From Erythrophleum ivorense (lineage: Eukaryota > Streptophyta > Magnoliopsida > Fabales > Fabaceae), in the NCBI GenBank assembly GCA_026724425.1, contig JAIUCV010000009.1, forward strand, positions 16,131,294 to 16,195,293: a DNA stretch of 64,000 bases, written 5' to 3'. Below the pieces are notes generated by a model. It ran no database searches. It saw only the letters and a list, made by a program, of their open reading frames with translations, and was not told the origin of the DNA. Position numbers and translations under genes: made by a program. This document shows positions 25,635-36,117 of the stretch, in pieces; the stretch's first letter is position 1, and every line of letters begins with the position of its first letter.

Positions 25635-26104
25635 ATTGGAATCCATTTCCATGGGAGACAATCCTAGTTGCATCACTATCTACAAATTTATTTTTATAAA
25701 CAAGCTATTTGTAATCTACAAATTTATTTTCACAAATAAGCTATTCGGCAATAGTTATCAATCATCAATCTCAAAGATTTGTTTATTACCCTCCATGAAA
25801 GTCATCACTATTAAACTTCAGAAATTTGATTCTCGTATGCTTTATTGAAAACATGTAATTACTAAAGTAAGCATCGTTGAACATTCTAAATTGAGGAAGA
25901 AGATGTCCATTTGCCATTCTATATCCGTTCATACTCGATGCCCTAGTGTGACATTGCATTGTTGTTTAAAGGTCATTGCGTAAACTTCACAGCCAAATCA
26001 ATAATAAGATTTTCAATTCAAGCCACCATTTATTTCAATTCCACCACATTGTGAGTTGTTTGATCAATGGGTTGGTCAAAATCTAAGAGAGAATCTTGCA
26101 TGCA
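25635..26104 (+). repeat. Possible LTR-end remnant with a 36-bp tandem repeat
   Basis: Around 25637-25685 the sequence resembles the region where some plant gypsy LTRs meet their leader (TCCATTTCCATGGGAGACAA, then a CTATCTACAAATTTATTTT stretch). This is an impression from known element ends, not an alignment. A 36-bp unit starting CTACAAATTTATTTT occurs twice in a row (25680-25715 and 25716-25751) with several differences. No coding content. Confidence 0.3.
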
Positions 26105-26285
26105 GGTCTCTGATGCCATTGTACACTGAGATCAAAGCTTAGGTGCATTTGAGAGAGAGAGAGAGAGAGGCTCAAAGGTTCATATAATAGATTCAACAAG
26201 ACCCATAGCTACAATGACTCACTCTTATTTATAAAAGAGTGAAATGCTAATGTTCTAAGTATACTATTATTACCAACTCCATGTA
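26105..26285 (-). mobile_element. Decayed copia-like LTR with adjacent primer-binding-like site
   Basis: On the minus strand, TGGCATCAGAG (about 26119-26109) resembles the initiator-Met primer binding site with one change. It lies directly inside a segment that starts TGTACACTGAGATC at 26121 on the plus strand. Further right, the minus strand has a TATA-like TTTATAAATAAG (about 26230) and ends near 26285. A (GA)n run lies at about 26150-26170. The short length and layout fit a small Ty1/copia-type LTR. No internal coding region survives to the left. Confidence 0.45.
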
Positions 26286-26377
26286 TCAAGCTACCCCTCT
26301 CTTTTTCTCTCTTCTTGTAGGTTGCTTTTCTATATTTGTCTTGTGTTGTTACTATAGACCTTTGCCTTTGGATTTTA

Positions 26378-26789
26378 TGTAATATTTAATTTTTCTAGAA
26401 CTTGACCGAAATCAATTAGATTATAAAAGGAAACCCCCAGAATGAAATGAAATAAGGTAAGATAAAGCTAGAGTAATAAATGTAGTATCTATTAATAAGG
26501 GTAAGGAACTAAAGGTAGCCCAAAATCAGAGTCAAAATGGTTAGATGGTAAGAAATGTCACATAGTGGCAGAAACTATAATTTTGGGCAATTTATTGAGC
26601 TCACTAAGGTTTTGAGAGGCCCTAAAAATCATAGAAACCATTAGAATGGTTAAAACCCTTCTAGTATGCAATTTTACCAAATAGTTAACTGAAACTTTGA
26701 CCAGATTATTCAAGATGGTTCTAAACTATATAAAATTGAAATAAAATGTTTTTAATAAATTAGAGATCCAAATTTTCATATGGGAAAGA
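26378..26789 (+). mobile_element. Large LTR P, 5' segment
   Basis: It begins TGTAATATTTAATT after TTTTA (26373-26377). Its far end at 51289 is followed by TTTCA (51290-51294), a four-of-five match expected of an old TSD. It corresponds to the first 400 bp or so of the large-LTR family: compare the stretch near 26610-26700 with 36410-36500. It is interrupted by the Ty3/gypsy element and continues at 48000. Confidence 0.8.
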
Positions 26790-27591
26790 TGATGTGAATC
26801 ATAGGAGAAAGTTAGCTAGCCCAAAAGAATAAGTTTATTCAAAACCCTTAAATGATCCTTTACGTTTTCCTATTGGACCTATAACAAGGGCTACTAAAAG
26901 ACTCAAAAAAGTACTAAGTGGACTTATTCAAGAGACTTGAGCTAAGCAAAATTTTGACAAATTTGATATAAGCATTCATCCAGAGGTCATTAATATTATC
27001 TAGACTAAAGATGAAGCTGCAGAGTTATTTTGGGTTAGAATATTGCAAAATAAAGAGTTTAGGACTAGGACCATATATGGATTAACTTAATTGGGCTTAA
27101 ATAATGTTATTATGAGCTTAAAATGCTGACTTCTAAAAGCTTTCTGTATTAGGGAAAAAATTAAGATTAATTAAGCCGATTCTCTTTCTTTTCTGTTTTT
27201 AAAAAGATTTCATTATTTTGTATTCCTAATTTCTAGGTCTTTCAGTTAGGATTATGCAATTAGTTCCTAATTTTCCTCTAACAAGCAGATTTGACTTACA
27301 CTATAAATATATGTATTTTGCCTATATTTATAATCAAATTGGATAAATGAATGAAGTTTTAATTATGGTAATTCCAAACTTGAGATTGATTTGCTCTAGG
27401 TTCTTCATAGAACTAGTAGACTTATCAAGGCTAGATCAACCTTGTGTCATCTTCCAACACTCAGTGTCCTTGTTCATCCATGTTAAAGGGTTCCAAGTGG
27501 ATTACCAGACCTCTATTTAGCCTTTTTGGGGTTCATATACTTTAGTATTGGTTGTTGGTTTGAAGGATCTAATCCTTATAGGTTCGTGCCA
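26790..27591 (+). repeat. 5' LTR of the Ty3/gypsy element, 802 bp
   Basis: It matches the three pieces of the 3' LTR in order. Its first 170 bp or so are a copy of the 3' end of pol (compare 26795-26960 with 35503-35690), because the 3' LTR starts inside the pol reading frame. A TATA box (TATAAATA) lies at 27302-27309, with its counterpart near 36015 in the 3' LTR. The LTR ends GTGCCA three bases before the primer binding site. Confidence 0.9.
27302..27309 (+). promoter_or_regulatory. LTR TATA box
   Basis: The sequence TATAAATA lies about 280 bp before the LTR end and is kept in the 3' LTR near 36015 as TATAAATA. It is the best candidate for the element's promoter core. Activity is unlikely given the decay of the element. 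Confidence 0.6.
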
Positions 27592-27594
27592 TCT

Positions 27595-27606
27595 TGGTAT
27601 CAGAGC
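27595..27606 (+). promoter_or_regulatory. Primer binding site for initiator tRNA-Met
   Basis: TGGTATCAGAGC follows the 5' LTR end (27591) after three bases. It is complementary to the 3' end of initiator methionine tRNA and fixes the element's sense as plus. Confidence 0.93.
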
Positions 27607-28371
27607 TTCGATTCTAAACTCAAGTCATATCTTTGTGTTTTTCTGTGTCTTCATTTTTTTTATTGTGTGTTCTATTCTTATGTCTGTTCATCTTCTTCGT
27701 TTCTAGACATCATCTTTTTGTGCCCCTATGTCATCACCTTTTCCTTCAAGTTTTTCAACGTTTAATAAGTCATTTTCATAGTTTAGAATCTCATCTTTCT
27801 AGTTGTTTTGGAATCACATAAATCGAAGTTTTTTTTAGTGAGATATAATTGTTTCTATATAAACATATCATTCAAAACTTTTTAGATTGATTGGGTTATT
27901 TGTGTCCTATTTATATGAATTTCATATTCTCTTTTTATTTCAATAAAAAAAAGAGGAAAAAAAGAGTATAGTAAAAGAGAAAAAAAAAGAACTCTGTACT
28001 GAAAAAAAAAAGAGAAAAAAAAAAGAAAAAAATTGTTCTATTCCAAAAAAAATTGCTTGATTTGGGCTAAATTTCTACAAAATTTTTATCCTTCGAATTC
28101 ATATTCTCTAATTCTCAATATTTACCTTTTGCTATCTCTAAGTATTGAGTTGGTTTTACAAGTATTGTGATAGCATTTGATTGGGTTGACTAGTTACTTT
28201 GAAGAGCCAAAAGAGGGACTTAAGAGTGAAAAAAAAAAAGGCAAGAGGGTGTGAGACTAGCATCGAGAAAGGCCTATAAAGAGTGAAACACAAGTGTTGT
28301 GTGTCATCTCTTGAGGGTAAACATGTGAGGAACTTTATTTTACTACCAAAAATTTCTTACAGCTTTCCAAA

Positions 28372-29475
28372 ATGTCTAAAATATCCAGTGGAGGCCAACA
28401 GAACATAGACTTTGTTGTAAAAGCCATGCAACAGTAGTTTAAATGCCTCGATGTGGTTCTTAGAGGAATAAAGGATCGGATGGATAAACAAGACACAATG
28501 ATCATGAACTTGCAAAGAAGGCAACCTACTGTAAGTCCTAATCCTAGAAGACATGATAAGCATAAGGATGTATCTATGGATGACTCTGAATCTGAAAAAA
28601 AGTAAGGGGTAATAGTAAAGAGGATTTTGAGCTAGGTAGAAATAGGCCTAAAAGAGTTAGGTATGAAAGGAGAAATAGCCAAAATGCTTTAAGACACAAA
28701 AATAAGGTAGATGGGAACCTTGGGAATATTAAAATGAAAATACCTTTTTTCCAAGATAGAAATGAACTTGAAGCTTATTGGGAATGGGAGAAAAAATATA
28801 GTTAATTTTTCAGTGTCATAATTATTCTGAAGAAAAAAAGATGAAGTTAGTTGTGTTGAATTTATAAATTATGCAATCATTTGGTGGGATAAATTGAGTC
28901 TAAATAAGAAGAGAAATGGTGAGAGACCTATATAAACATAAGGGGGAAATGAAAGCCCTTATGAGAAAGAGATTTATTCCTAGCCATTACTATAGAGATC
29001 TCTATCAAAAGTTGCAGACCCTTACACAAGGTTCTAAGAGTGTGGAGGAATATTACAAAAAGATGGAAGTGGCTATGATAAGAGCTAATATGAAGGAAGA
29101 TAAGGAAGCTACAATGGCTTGATTCTTGAGTGGGTTGAATAGAGATATAGCAAACATAGTAGAATTGCAACTTTATATGGAGTTAGAAGACATAGTGCAT
29201 ATGGCAATAAAGATTAAAAGGCAACTCAAGCATAAAGGAGCAGTAAAATACATTTGGGGCTCTAGTTCTTCTTTGAAGTTGAACTAGGAAAAGAAGGAAA
29301 AAGCTATATCCAAAGAGAATTTCAAAGGCAAGGATAAGGCTTCAACAAAAGGAAAAGGTAAATTTGATTCCTAACCTTCTATAAATAGAGATATTAAATA
29401 TTTCAAATGTTTGGAAATAAGTCATATAGCTTCACAATGCCCCCAACAAGCGAGTCATGGTAATGAACGATACTG
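28372..29475 (+). pseudogene. Ty3/gypsy gag, degenerate
   Basis: The capsid polyprotein of the element begins with ATG at 28372 (MSKISSGGQQ) after a 760-bp A-rich leader. A stop appears after about 20 codons, and frames change several times. The retrotransposon-gag domain is clear at 28916-29170 (LMRKRFIPSHYYRDLYQKL, SVEEYYKKMEVAMIRAN, FLSGLNRDIANIVELQ). A zinc knuckle follows near 29400-29440 (YFKCLEISHIASQC). Its first cysteine is replaced by tyrosine and the glycine before the histidine is lost, so it could not bind zinc normally. The gene lies upstream of and in series with protease and pol, as usual. Confidence 0.85.
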
Positions 29476-29479
29476 GAGA

Positions 29480-30210
29480 TATGGTGACTAAAAGTGAAAG
29501 TGATGATTCCATGCCTCATTTGAAGATGCTAGTGATGATGGAGTTAAGTATGCAGTGGAAGGATAAGCTCTTATGACTAGAAGAGCTTTGAATTCTCAAG
29601 TTAAAGAAGATGACATGGAGCAACAAAGAGAGAACATTTTTCATACTCGTTGCCTTATAAATAACAAGGTATGTAGTATGATTATTGATGGTGGGAGTTG
29701 TACCAATGTTGCTAATACTACTTTAGTTGAGAAATTGAATTTGTCTACCATTAGACACCCTAGGCCATACAAGTTGCAATAGTTAAATGAATCTGGAGAA
29801 ATTAAGGTTGATATACAAGTTCTGGTTTCATTCTTAATTGGTAAATATAATGATAAAGTTTTATGTGATGTTATTCCTATGCATGCTGGACATATACTTT
29901 TAGGAGGACCTTAGGAGTTTAATAAAAAGGAAACTAAGGATAGATTTATCAATAGATATTCATTTGTAATGAATAATAGACCCATTACTCTTGTCCCTTT
30001 GACACTAAAGCAAGTGTATGAAGATCAGCTCAAGATGATGAAAGAGAGAGATAAGAAAGAAAAGAATATGAAAAATGAGGGGGAGAGATCAAAAAGAAAT
30101 AAGCAAAAAAAAGTGAAAAAAGTTGAGAGTTTCAAAAAAGAAATTTAAAAAAAAAGGAACAAAAAGTGGAGAGAAAAGAAGAGAAAAATTGAGTTTTTAT
30201 GCCAAAAAAA
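29480..30210 (+). pseudogene. Ty3/gypsy protease region, degenerate
   Basis: The aspartic protease would cut the Gag-Pol polyprotein. The active-site region is read at about 29665-29720 as CSMIIDGGSCTNVANTTLVE, where the usual D-S/T-G appears as D-G-G. A downstream IPMHAGHILLGGP (near 29875) matches the second conserved protease strand. A stop at 29780 and another near 29914 interrupt the frame. From 30000 to 30200 a lysine/glutamate-rich linker typical of this group leads towards RT. Confidence 0.8.
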
Positions 30211-30329
30211 AAAAAAAGTGAGGAGTGCTTATTTTGCCAAATAGCCTTTGCTTGTACTTATTTACAAGAAGGCCTTTTTGAACGCTAACGACCTAAACCT
30301 TTCTTTTTCTAGTGTTATTAGTTCTTTGT

Positions 30330-31560
30330 TATAAGAATTCAAAAATGTGTTTCCTGAAGATATTTCCAATGGTTTACCACCCATTAAAGGCATTAAACAT
30401 CATATTGACTTCATTTCTAAAGTAACAATTCCCAACCAGCCAACTTATAGAACTCATCCAGAGGAGACAAAAGAGATTCAAGGATAGGTTGAAAAGCTCA
30501 TGGCCAAGGGATATGTTAAAGAAAGTTTAAGTCCTTATGTAGTTCCAGTACTTATGGTGCCAAAGAAAGATTGAACTTGGAGAATGTGCATTGATTACAA
30601 AGTTGAAATAATATCACTGTAAAATATTGCCATCCCATACCTAGATTAGATGACATGCTTGATGAATTTTATAGGTCTAGTATCTTTTCAAAAATTGATT
30701 TAAAATCTGGGCATCATCAAATTAGGGTAAGGGAAGGGGATGAGTGGAAAACTGCATTCAAAATAAAACATAAATTGTATGAATGGTTAGTCATGCCATC
30801 TAGATTAACTAATGCACCTAGCACTTTCATGAGGTTAATGAATCATGTTTTGCGTGCATTTATTAGAAAGTTTGTTGTAGTTTATTTTGATGACATTTTG
30901 ATTTATAGTAGAATTCTTGATGAACATTTGAATCATTTGCATCATGTTCTTAATGTCTTGAGAAAGGAAAAGTTGTAGGCTAACTTTAAGAAATATAGTT
31001 GTTGCATGGATAAGGTTGTTTTTCTTGGTTTTGTAGTGAGTTCTAAAATAGTAGAAGTTAATAAGGAAAAGGTAAGAGTAATAAAAGAATGGCCAACACC
31101 TATAAGCATTACAGAGGTAAGAAGTGTTCATGGTTTGGCTAGCTTTTATAGGCAATTTGTGAAGGATTTTAGTACACTTGTTGCACCACTCACTAAAATC
31201 ATTAAAAAATCTGTTCGCTTTAAATGGGGCAAAGCACAAGATCATGCTTTTAAAATTCTTAAAGATAAGTTGTGTTTTGCACCTGTGTTATCATTGCCTG
31301 ATTTTAACAAAACTTTTGAGATTGAGTGTGATGCTTCAGGAGTTAGTATAGGACCTATTTTGATGAAATAAGGGAGACCAATAGCTTATTTTAGTGAAAA
31401 ACTAAATGGGGCTTCCTTAAACTATCCAACATATGACAAAGAACCTTATGCACTTGTGCAAGCATTAGAGACTTAGCAACATTACCTTTGGCCTCAACAA
31501 TTTGTCATTCACACAGATCATCAATCTTTTAAGCACATCAAGGGTTAAGGTAAGCTAAAC
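30330..31560 (+). pseudogene. Ty3/gypsy reverse transcriptase and RNase H, degenerate
   Basis: Reverse transcriptase copies the element's RNA, and RNase H removes the RNA strand. RT is visible from about 30340. The longest open stretch is 30655-30978, with FSKIDLKSGHHQIRV and the catalytic YFDDILIYS (YxDD intact). A second stretch, 31006-31371, holds the thumb/connection (VVFLGFVVSS, FYRQFVKDFS) and the RNase H start with its first aspartate (FEIECDASG). RNase H then continues in broken frame to the TDHQSFKHI motif near 31520. In-frame stops at about 30486, 30574, 30979, 31369, 31476 and 31547 disable the protein. Confidence 0.9.
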
Positions 31561-32812
31561 AAAAGGCATGCTAAATGGATGGAATTCATTAAGACATTTC
31601 CATATGTCACCCAATACAAGCAAGGTAAGGAGAATATGGTTACACATGCATTGTCCGAAAGGTATATTCTTCTTACTTCTCTAAATACAAGGATGCTAAG
31701 ATTTGAATATATCAAGGAATTGTATGTTAATGATATCAATTTTGCTGAAGTATTTGTTGCTTGTGAAAAGAGAGTAATTGATAAGTTTTAAAGACTTGAT
31801 GGCTACTTGTTTAGAGAGAATAAATTGTGTGTGCCTCAATGTTCTATATGTAAATTGCTTCTAAGAGAAGCCATGGGGGAGGATTAATGGGACAATTTGG
31901 TGTAAAAGAGACTTTACATGTGTTGCGTGAACATTTCTTTTGGCCTAGAATAAAACATGACATTGATAGAATTTATGGTAGATGCATAACATACAAAAAG
32001 GCTAAATCTAGAGTCTCACCACATGGTTTATATACACCATTAGCTGTACCTAATGAACCTTGGGTAGACATATCAATGGATTTCATTTTAAGACTACCGA
32101 GGTCAAAAAGAAGAATGGATTCAATATTTTCGGTTGTTGATAGATTTTCTAAAATGACTCATTTTATTTCATGTCATAAAACTGATGATGCCACTTATAT
32201 TGCTGATTTATTTTTAAAAGAGATTGTGAGACTTCATGATGTTCCTAAAAGCATTGTTTCTTATAGAGATGCAAAGTTTCTTAGTTATTTTTGAAAGGTC
32301 TTGTGAGGAAAGTTTAGCACTAAATTGTTATTTTCTACAACTTGTCATCCACAAATTGATGGTCAAACTGAAGTTGTTAATAGAATTTTAACTCAATTAC
32401 TTCAAACTGTTATTCAAAAGAATTTGAAGAATTAAGAGGATTGCTTGTCATTCATTGAATTTGCATATAGTAGAAGTGTACATTCATCTACTAAATTTCT
32501 CCTCTTAAAATAGTTTATGGTTTTAATCCACTAACTCTGTTGGATTTAATACCATTGCCTATTGATGAAAGAGCAAGTCTTGATGGGAAAAGGAAGGTTA
32601 AATTGGTAAAGCAACTTCATGAACATGTAAAGAAACAAATTGAAAAGAAAAATGAGCAATATGCATCCAAGGCAAATAAAGGAAAGAGAGATGTTACTTC
32701 TGAACCTGGTGATTAAGTTTTGGTGTATATGAGAAATGAGAGGTTTTCAACTTAAAGAAAATCTAAATTGGCTCCTAGAGGGGATAGACTATTCAAAGTT
32801 ATTGAGAAAATT
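31561..32812 (+). pseudogene. Ty3/gypsy integrase, degenerate
   Basis: Integrase inserts the cDNA copy into the genome. The N-terminal zinc-binding region is at about 31800-32010 (FWPRIKHDIDRIYGRC), with a frame disturbance near 31880. The catalytic core follows, with PWVDISMDFI (first Asp) near 32065. The second catalytic position reads IVSYRDAKF near 32257, where tyrosine replaces the expected aspartate. The conserved glutamate is kept in HPQIDGQTEVVNR near 32350. Stops follow at about 32292, 32433, 32714 and 32753. The coding match stops at 32812 at the nested insertion and resumes at 35370. Confidence 0.88.
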
Positions 32813-32820
32813 GAGTGGTC

Positions 32821-35370
32821 TGTCGCACAACCCTCAAAATAAAACTAGGTTGATAAAATATGCAGCTAGTGGCACAACCTAGGTCATCTCCTTTGGAATT
32901 GGAGTTCAATGCTTAATTGAGTTTTCCAAATGTTAAAAGACTCTACAAATTTCTAAACTAAGGGGGGTTTTTGATTGAATTAAACTAACCTAAAACTAAA
33001 TTGAATCAAAATTCCTAATTGCTACCTAATTATATGAATTATGGATGAAAGATGGGCTTGTAACTACTTTGGAATCATCCCTTGGTGTCCACTATCCTTA
33101 TCCTAATCCAATTGTGATTAATTCTATCCTAAGAATCCCTAATTGTGTTCAAGATAATTGTATCTTGAGTTAACACACAAGAATCAAGAGATTAATAATC
33201 TAATGTTGGATTGAAAACTCAATCCCATATTAAATTATTAATTCTTGTTTTTAAGATCAATGAACACCCAATTTGATTGATTAACTGATTAATTAGCCTC
33301 TGAACCATCATCAAAAAGTGTTTAATTAACCAACTAAACACCAAGGAGTCCTCAAATTAAATAATTAAAGACTCATTCTCTCACATGCATTTCATCAAAC
33401 ACCTTGATTGCATACATGGGTAATTGTAAGAAATTGAAAAATTCAGTATTTAATGCAACCAATTAATCAACAAAAGGCTTCCTAATTAGTGTCTAAATAG
33501 CCACCAATTACAATTACACAAATTCTCAATCCAATACAACTTAAACAAGATTGTACAAGAAAAAGAAAAAAAAATATAGGAAAGTAGAAATTCTTAGCCA
33601 AAAATTCTGAGTTCTTCTCCATGGATTCAAGCTTGCACTAAGGGTTTTCCTCCTAGCTAGCCTTAAGGTGGATTAGAGCTTCATTAGAGAATGGATGAAG
33701 GTGAAAATGGAGGATGGCGTGGAGAGGATGGCTGCTGGACGAACGGGTGGAAAAAATAACGAGGGTTCTCAATGTGGCGTGGTATGTGGTGAATGGAATA
33801 TATGAAGCCCGATGGAATTCTGCATATGGAATGTATTTTAATGATTCACGCACTTCCCTTGTGCCTTGTTCTCACATACTCAGCTTCTCCTTTTTGTGTG
33901 TCACGCTCCCTTCATGTATGTATAAGTGTGGGTCCCACTTTGAAGCTAAATATAATATTCCACGTGAGCTACATTTTTCTCGTCTTCCTCAGCCACTTCA
34001 TCATGTGCTCTTTTATTCCTTTTTCATGTTCTGAACCCATGGCTTTGTTCTTTATTTCTGCATGTGTGTGTATTTGAGCTTCTTACTGTTCTGACCTCAC
34101 ACATCTTTCCTCCACATGCTTCCTTCATCACAATAACGTGTCTACACAATCAACTCCACTTTCTTCTACGTCAACCCAAGCTCCTTCTTTTCTTTTCTTA
34201 TATCACACATTCAACCCATAACAATCTACATCAACTTCTCACGTGTTCCTCCATCTAGCTTCTTCTTCTTTTGCTTCCCACATTCTTTGCTTGTTTCCTC
34301 TTCATTCAGCCTGTAGTATCTTCTTTTCAGCTCACTCTATCCATCCCACATTGCTCTGTAACTAGAACTCATGGCTATCTTCTTCTTAAAAATCACGTTG
34401 CTTCAACTCTTTCATTCAAACGTGATTCCTTTTCTCATCCCGTGGCTAATTTCTCAAGTCTTCTCCTTGACATACTCCCATGCATGGTTCTTTTCTTCTA
34501 GTCCTAAGCCTTATCACGTTCTGCATGCCAAAACAGTAGCTTTGCCTTCTTCATTCCTTCAAACCGTAGTCTCTTCCTCATCAAACACGTGTTCCTTTGC
34601 TGCCAGATCTTGCTTCATGTTGCTCGTGGCTTTTCTTCTCCTCAAAAGCACCAGAACTTGTAGCTTTGTACGTGTTTCTTCTCCTCTATTTTGCTCACAT
34701 GTATGTAGAACTCAAGCTCAAGGTTGCTTCCTGCTTTGCCTTCTCATCAAAAGGAACCCGTAGCTTCTTCTTTAACAGGTGGTTATCTGCTTCTGCACCC
34801 AGAACAAAACATCGTCCACATCAAACCAAGTGTTGCCTTAACATGAAACCTGTAGCCTTGTGTCCCTGTTTCTGCATGTGGGTGTTACGTGTAATGGGGG
34901 ACTGTGACTTGATGAGATATTGTGCATGTGAGTGAGCTGCAGCGTGAATGATGTGTGTGTAGCTGATGTATAACCATGTGAATGTGCATGCATATAATGC
35001 ATGAAATGAGAAAGCATCCCATTCATGTGTCAACCACAATTCATTCTCCCATTTTAAAGCTCTAACAAGAAGTACAATTGAGGCCTAAATCTTCTCCTTC
35101 TCTTCTCTAACTCAAATTCTCATTCAAACATCATTTACCCATTAAAATCTATACAAAAGAATGGAAAGTGTTAAGTAGAAATACCCACAAAATTATTTAA
35201 AAGCAATTCATGCATTAAAACTCAATGATTTTGCAAATTAATTCATAAGGTGCAAAAATGGCTACTAAAACAAAATTCCATCTAATTAAACCCCTAAAGA
35301 CATATTTGGACACTAAAATGCTTAAGTTAGAAGAATTAAAACATATAAAATTCATGCTTATCAAAAATCA
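32821..35370. mobile_element. Insertion of about 2.55 kb splitting pol, probably a solo LTR
   Basis: Pol coding similarity ends at 32812 and restarts at 35370. The intervening DNA begins TGTCGCACAACCC (32821) and ends TATCAAAAATCA (35370), so it has TG...CA ends. No clean TSD is visible: GTGGTC and ATGAC next to the two ends may be a decayed one. The inner part (33640-35040) is pyrimidine-rich with CACGTG at 33961, 34240 and 34586 and recurring CGTAGCTTCTTC-like runs. Several open frames there are composition artefacts. The CACGTG-rich block at 20758-22763 is similar in character. Confidence 0.65.
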
Positions 35371-35633
35371 ATGACAATGCCTATAAAATTAATTTGCTTG
35401 GTGAATATAATGTTAGTGTTACTTTTAATGTTGCTAATTTATCTCCTTTTGATGGATGTGAAGATTCGAAGACAAATCCTTTTAAGGAGAAAGGAAATTA
35501 TGTGAATCATGGGACAAAGTTAGCTAGCTTAGAAGAACAAGCTAATTCAAAACTTTTAAATGATCCTTTATGTCTTCCTGTTAGACCTATCACAAGGGTT
35601 AGGACTAAAAGACTCAAAGAAGCACTGAGTTGA
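35370..35633 (+). pseudogene. C-terminal end of pol after the insertion
   Basis: The frame resumes with NDNAYKINLLGEYNVSVTFN and runs open to a stop at 35631-35633, giving a tail rich in charged residues (RVRTKRLKEALS). It follows integrase directly once the insert is removed. The last 136 bases of this coding region lie inside the 3' LTR, which starts at 35498. This explains why the 5' LTR begins with the same coding-like sequence. Confidence 0.85.
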
Positions 35634-36117
35634 CTTGTTCAAGAAACTTGGGCTAAGCAAAATTTTGGCAAATTTGATCTAAGTATTAATCCAGACATCA
35701 TTAATAATATTTGGACTAAAGATGGAGTTATAGGAGTTATTTTGGGTTAGAATATTGCAGAAGAAAGAATTTGAGCTAAGGACCATATATGGATTAACTC
35801 AATTTGGCTTAAATAATGCTATTATAGGTTTAAAATGCTAACTTCTAGAAGCTTTTTGTATTAGGATGAAAATTAAGATTAATTAGGCAGATTCTCTTTC
35901 TTTTCTGTATTTAAAAAAGATTTGATTATTTTGTATTCCCAATTTCTAGATCTTTCAGTTAGGACTATGTAGTTGGTTCCTAATTTTCCTCCAACAAGCA
36001 GATTTGACTTACATTATAAATACATGTATTTTGCCTTCATTTGTAATCAAATAAGATGAATGAATGAATGAAATTTTAATTCTGGTAATTCCAGACTTGA
36101 GTGATTTGCTCTAGGTT
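35498..36117 (+). repeat. 3' LTR of the Ty3/gypsy element, first piece
   Basis: It is homologous to 26790-27410 of the 5' LTR. It begins TTATGTGAATC against TGATGTGAATC in the 5' LTR, so the terminal TG has decayed to TT. It is interrupted at 36117 by a solo LTR with the target duplication AGGTT. A TATA-like box lies near 36015. Confidence 0.9.

Noticed and set aside
34064..34935. Overlapping 64-130 residue frames that look like secreted or membrane peptides
   Set aside because: Pyrimidine-rich repeat DNA gives hydrophobic and serine-rich translations. The frames overlap one another and lie within a transposon insertion.
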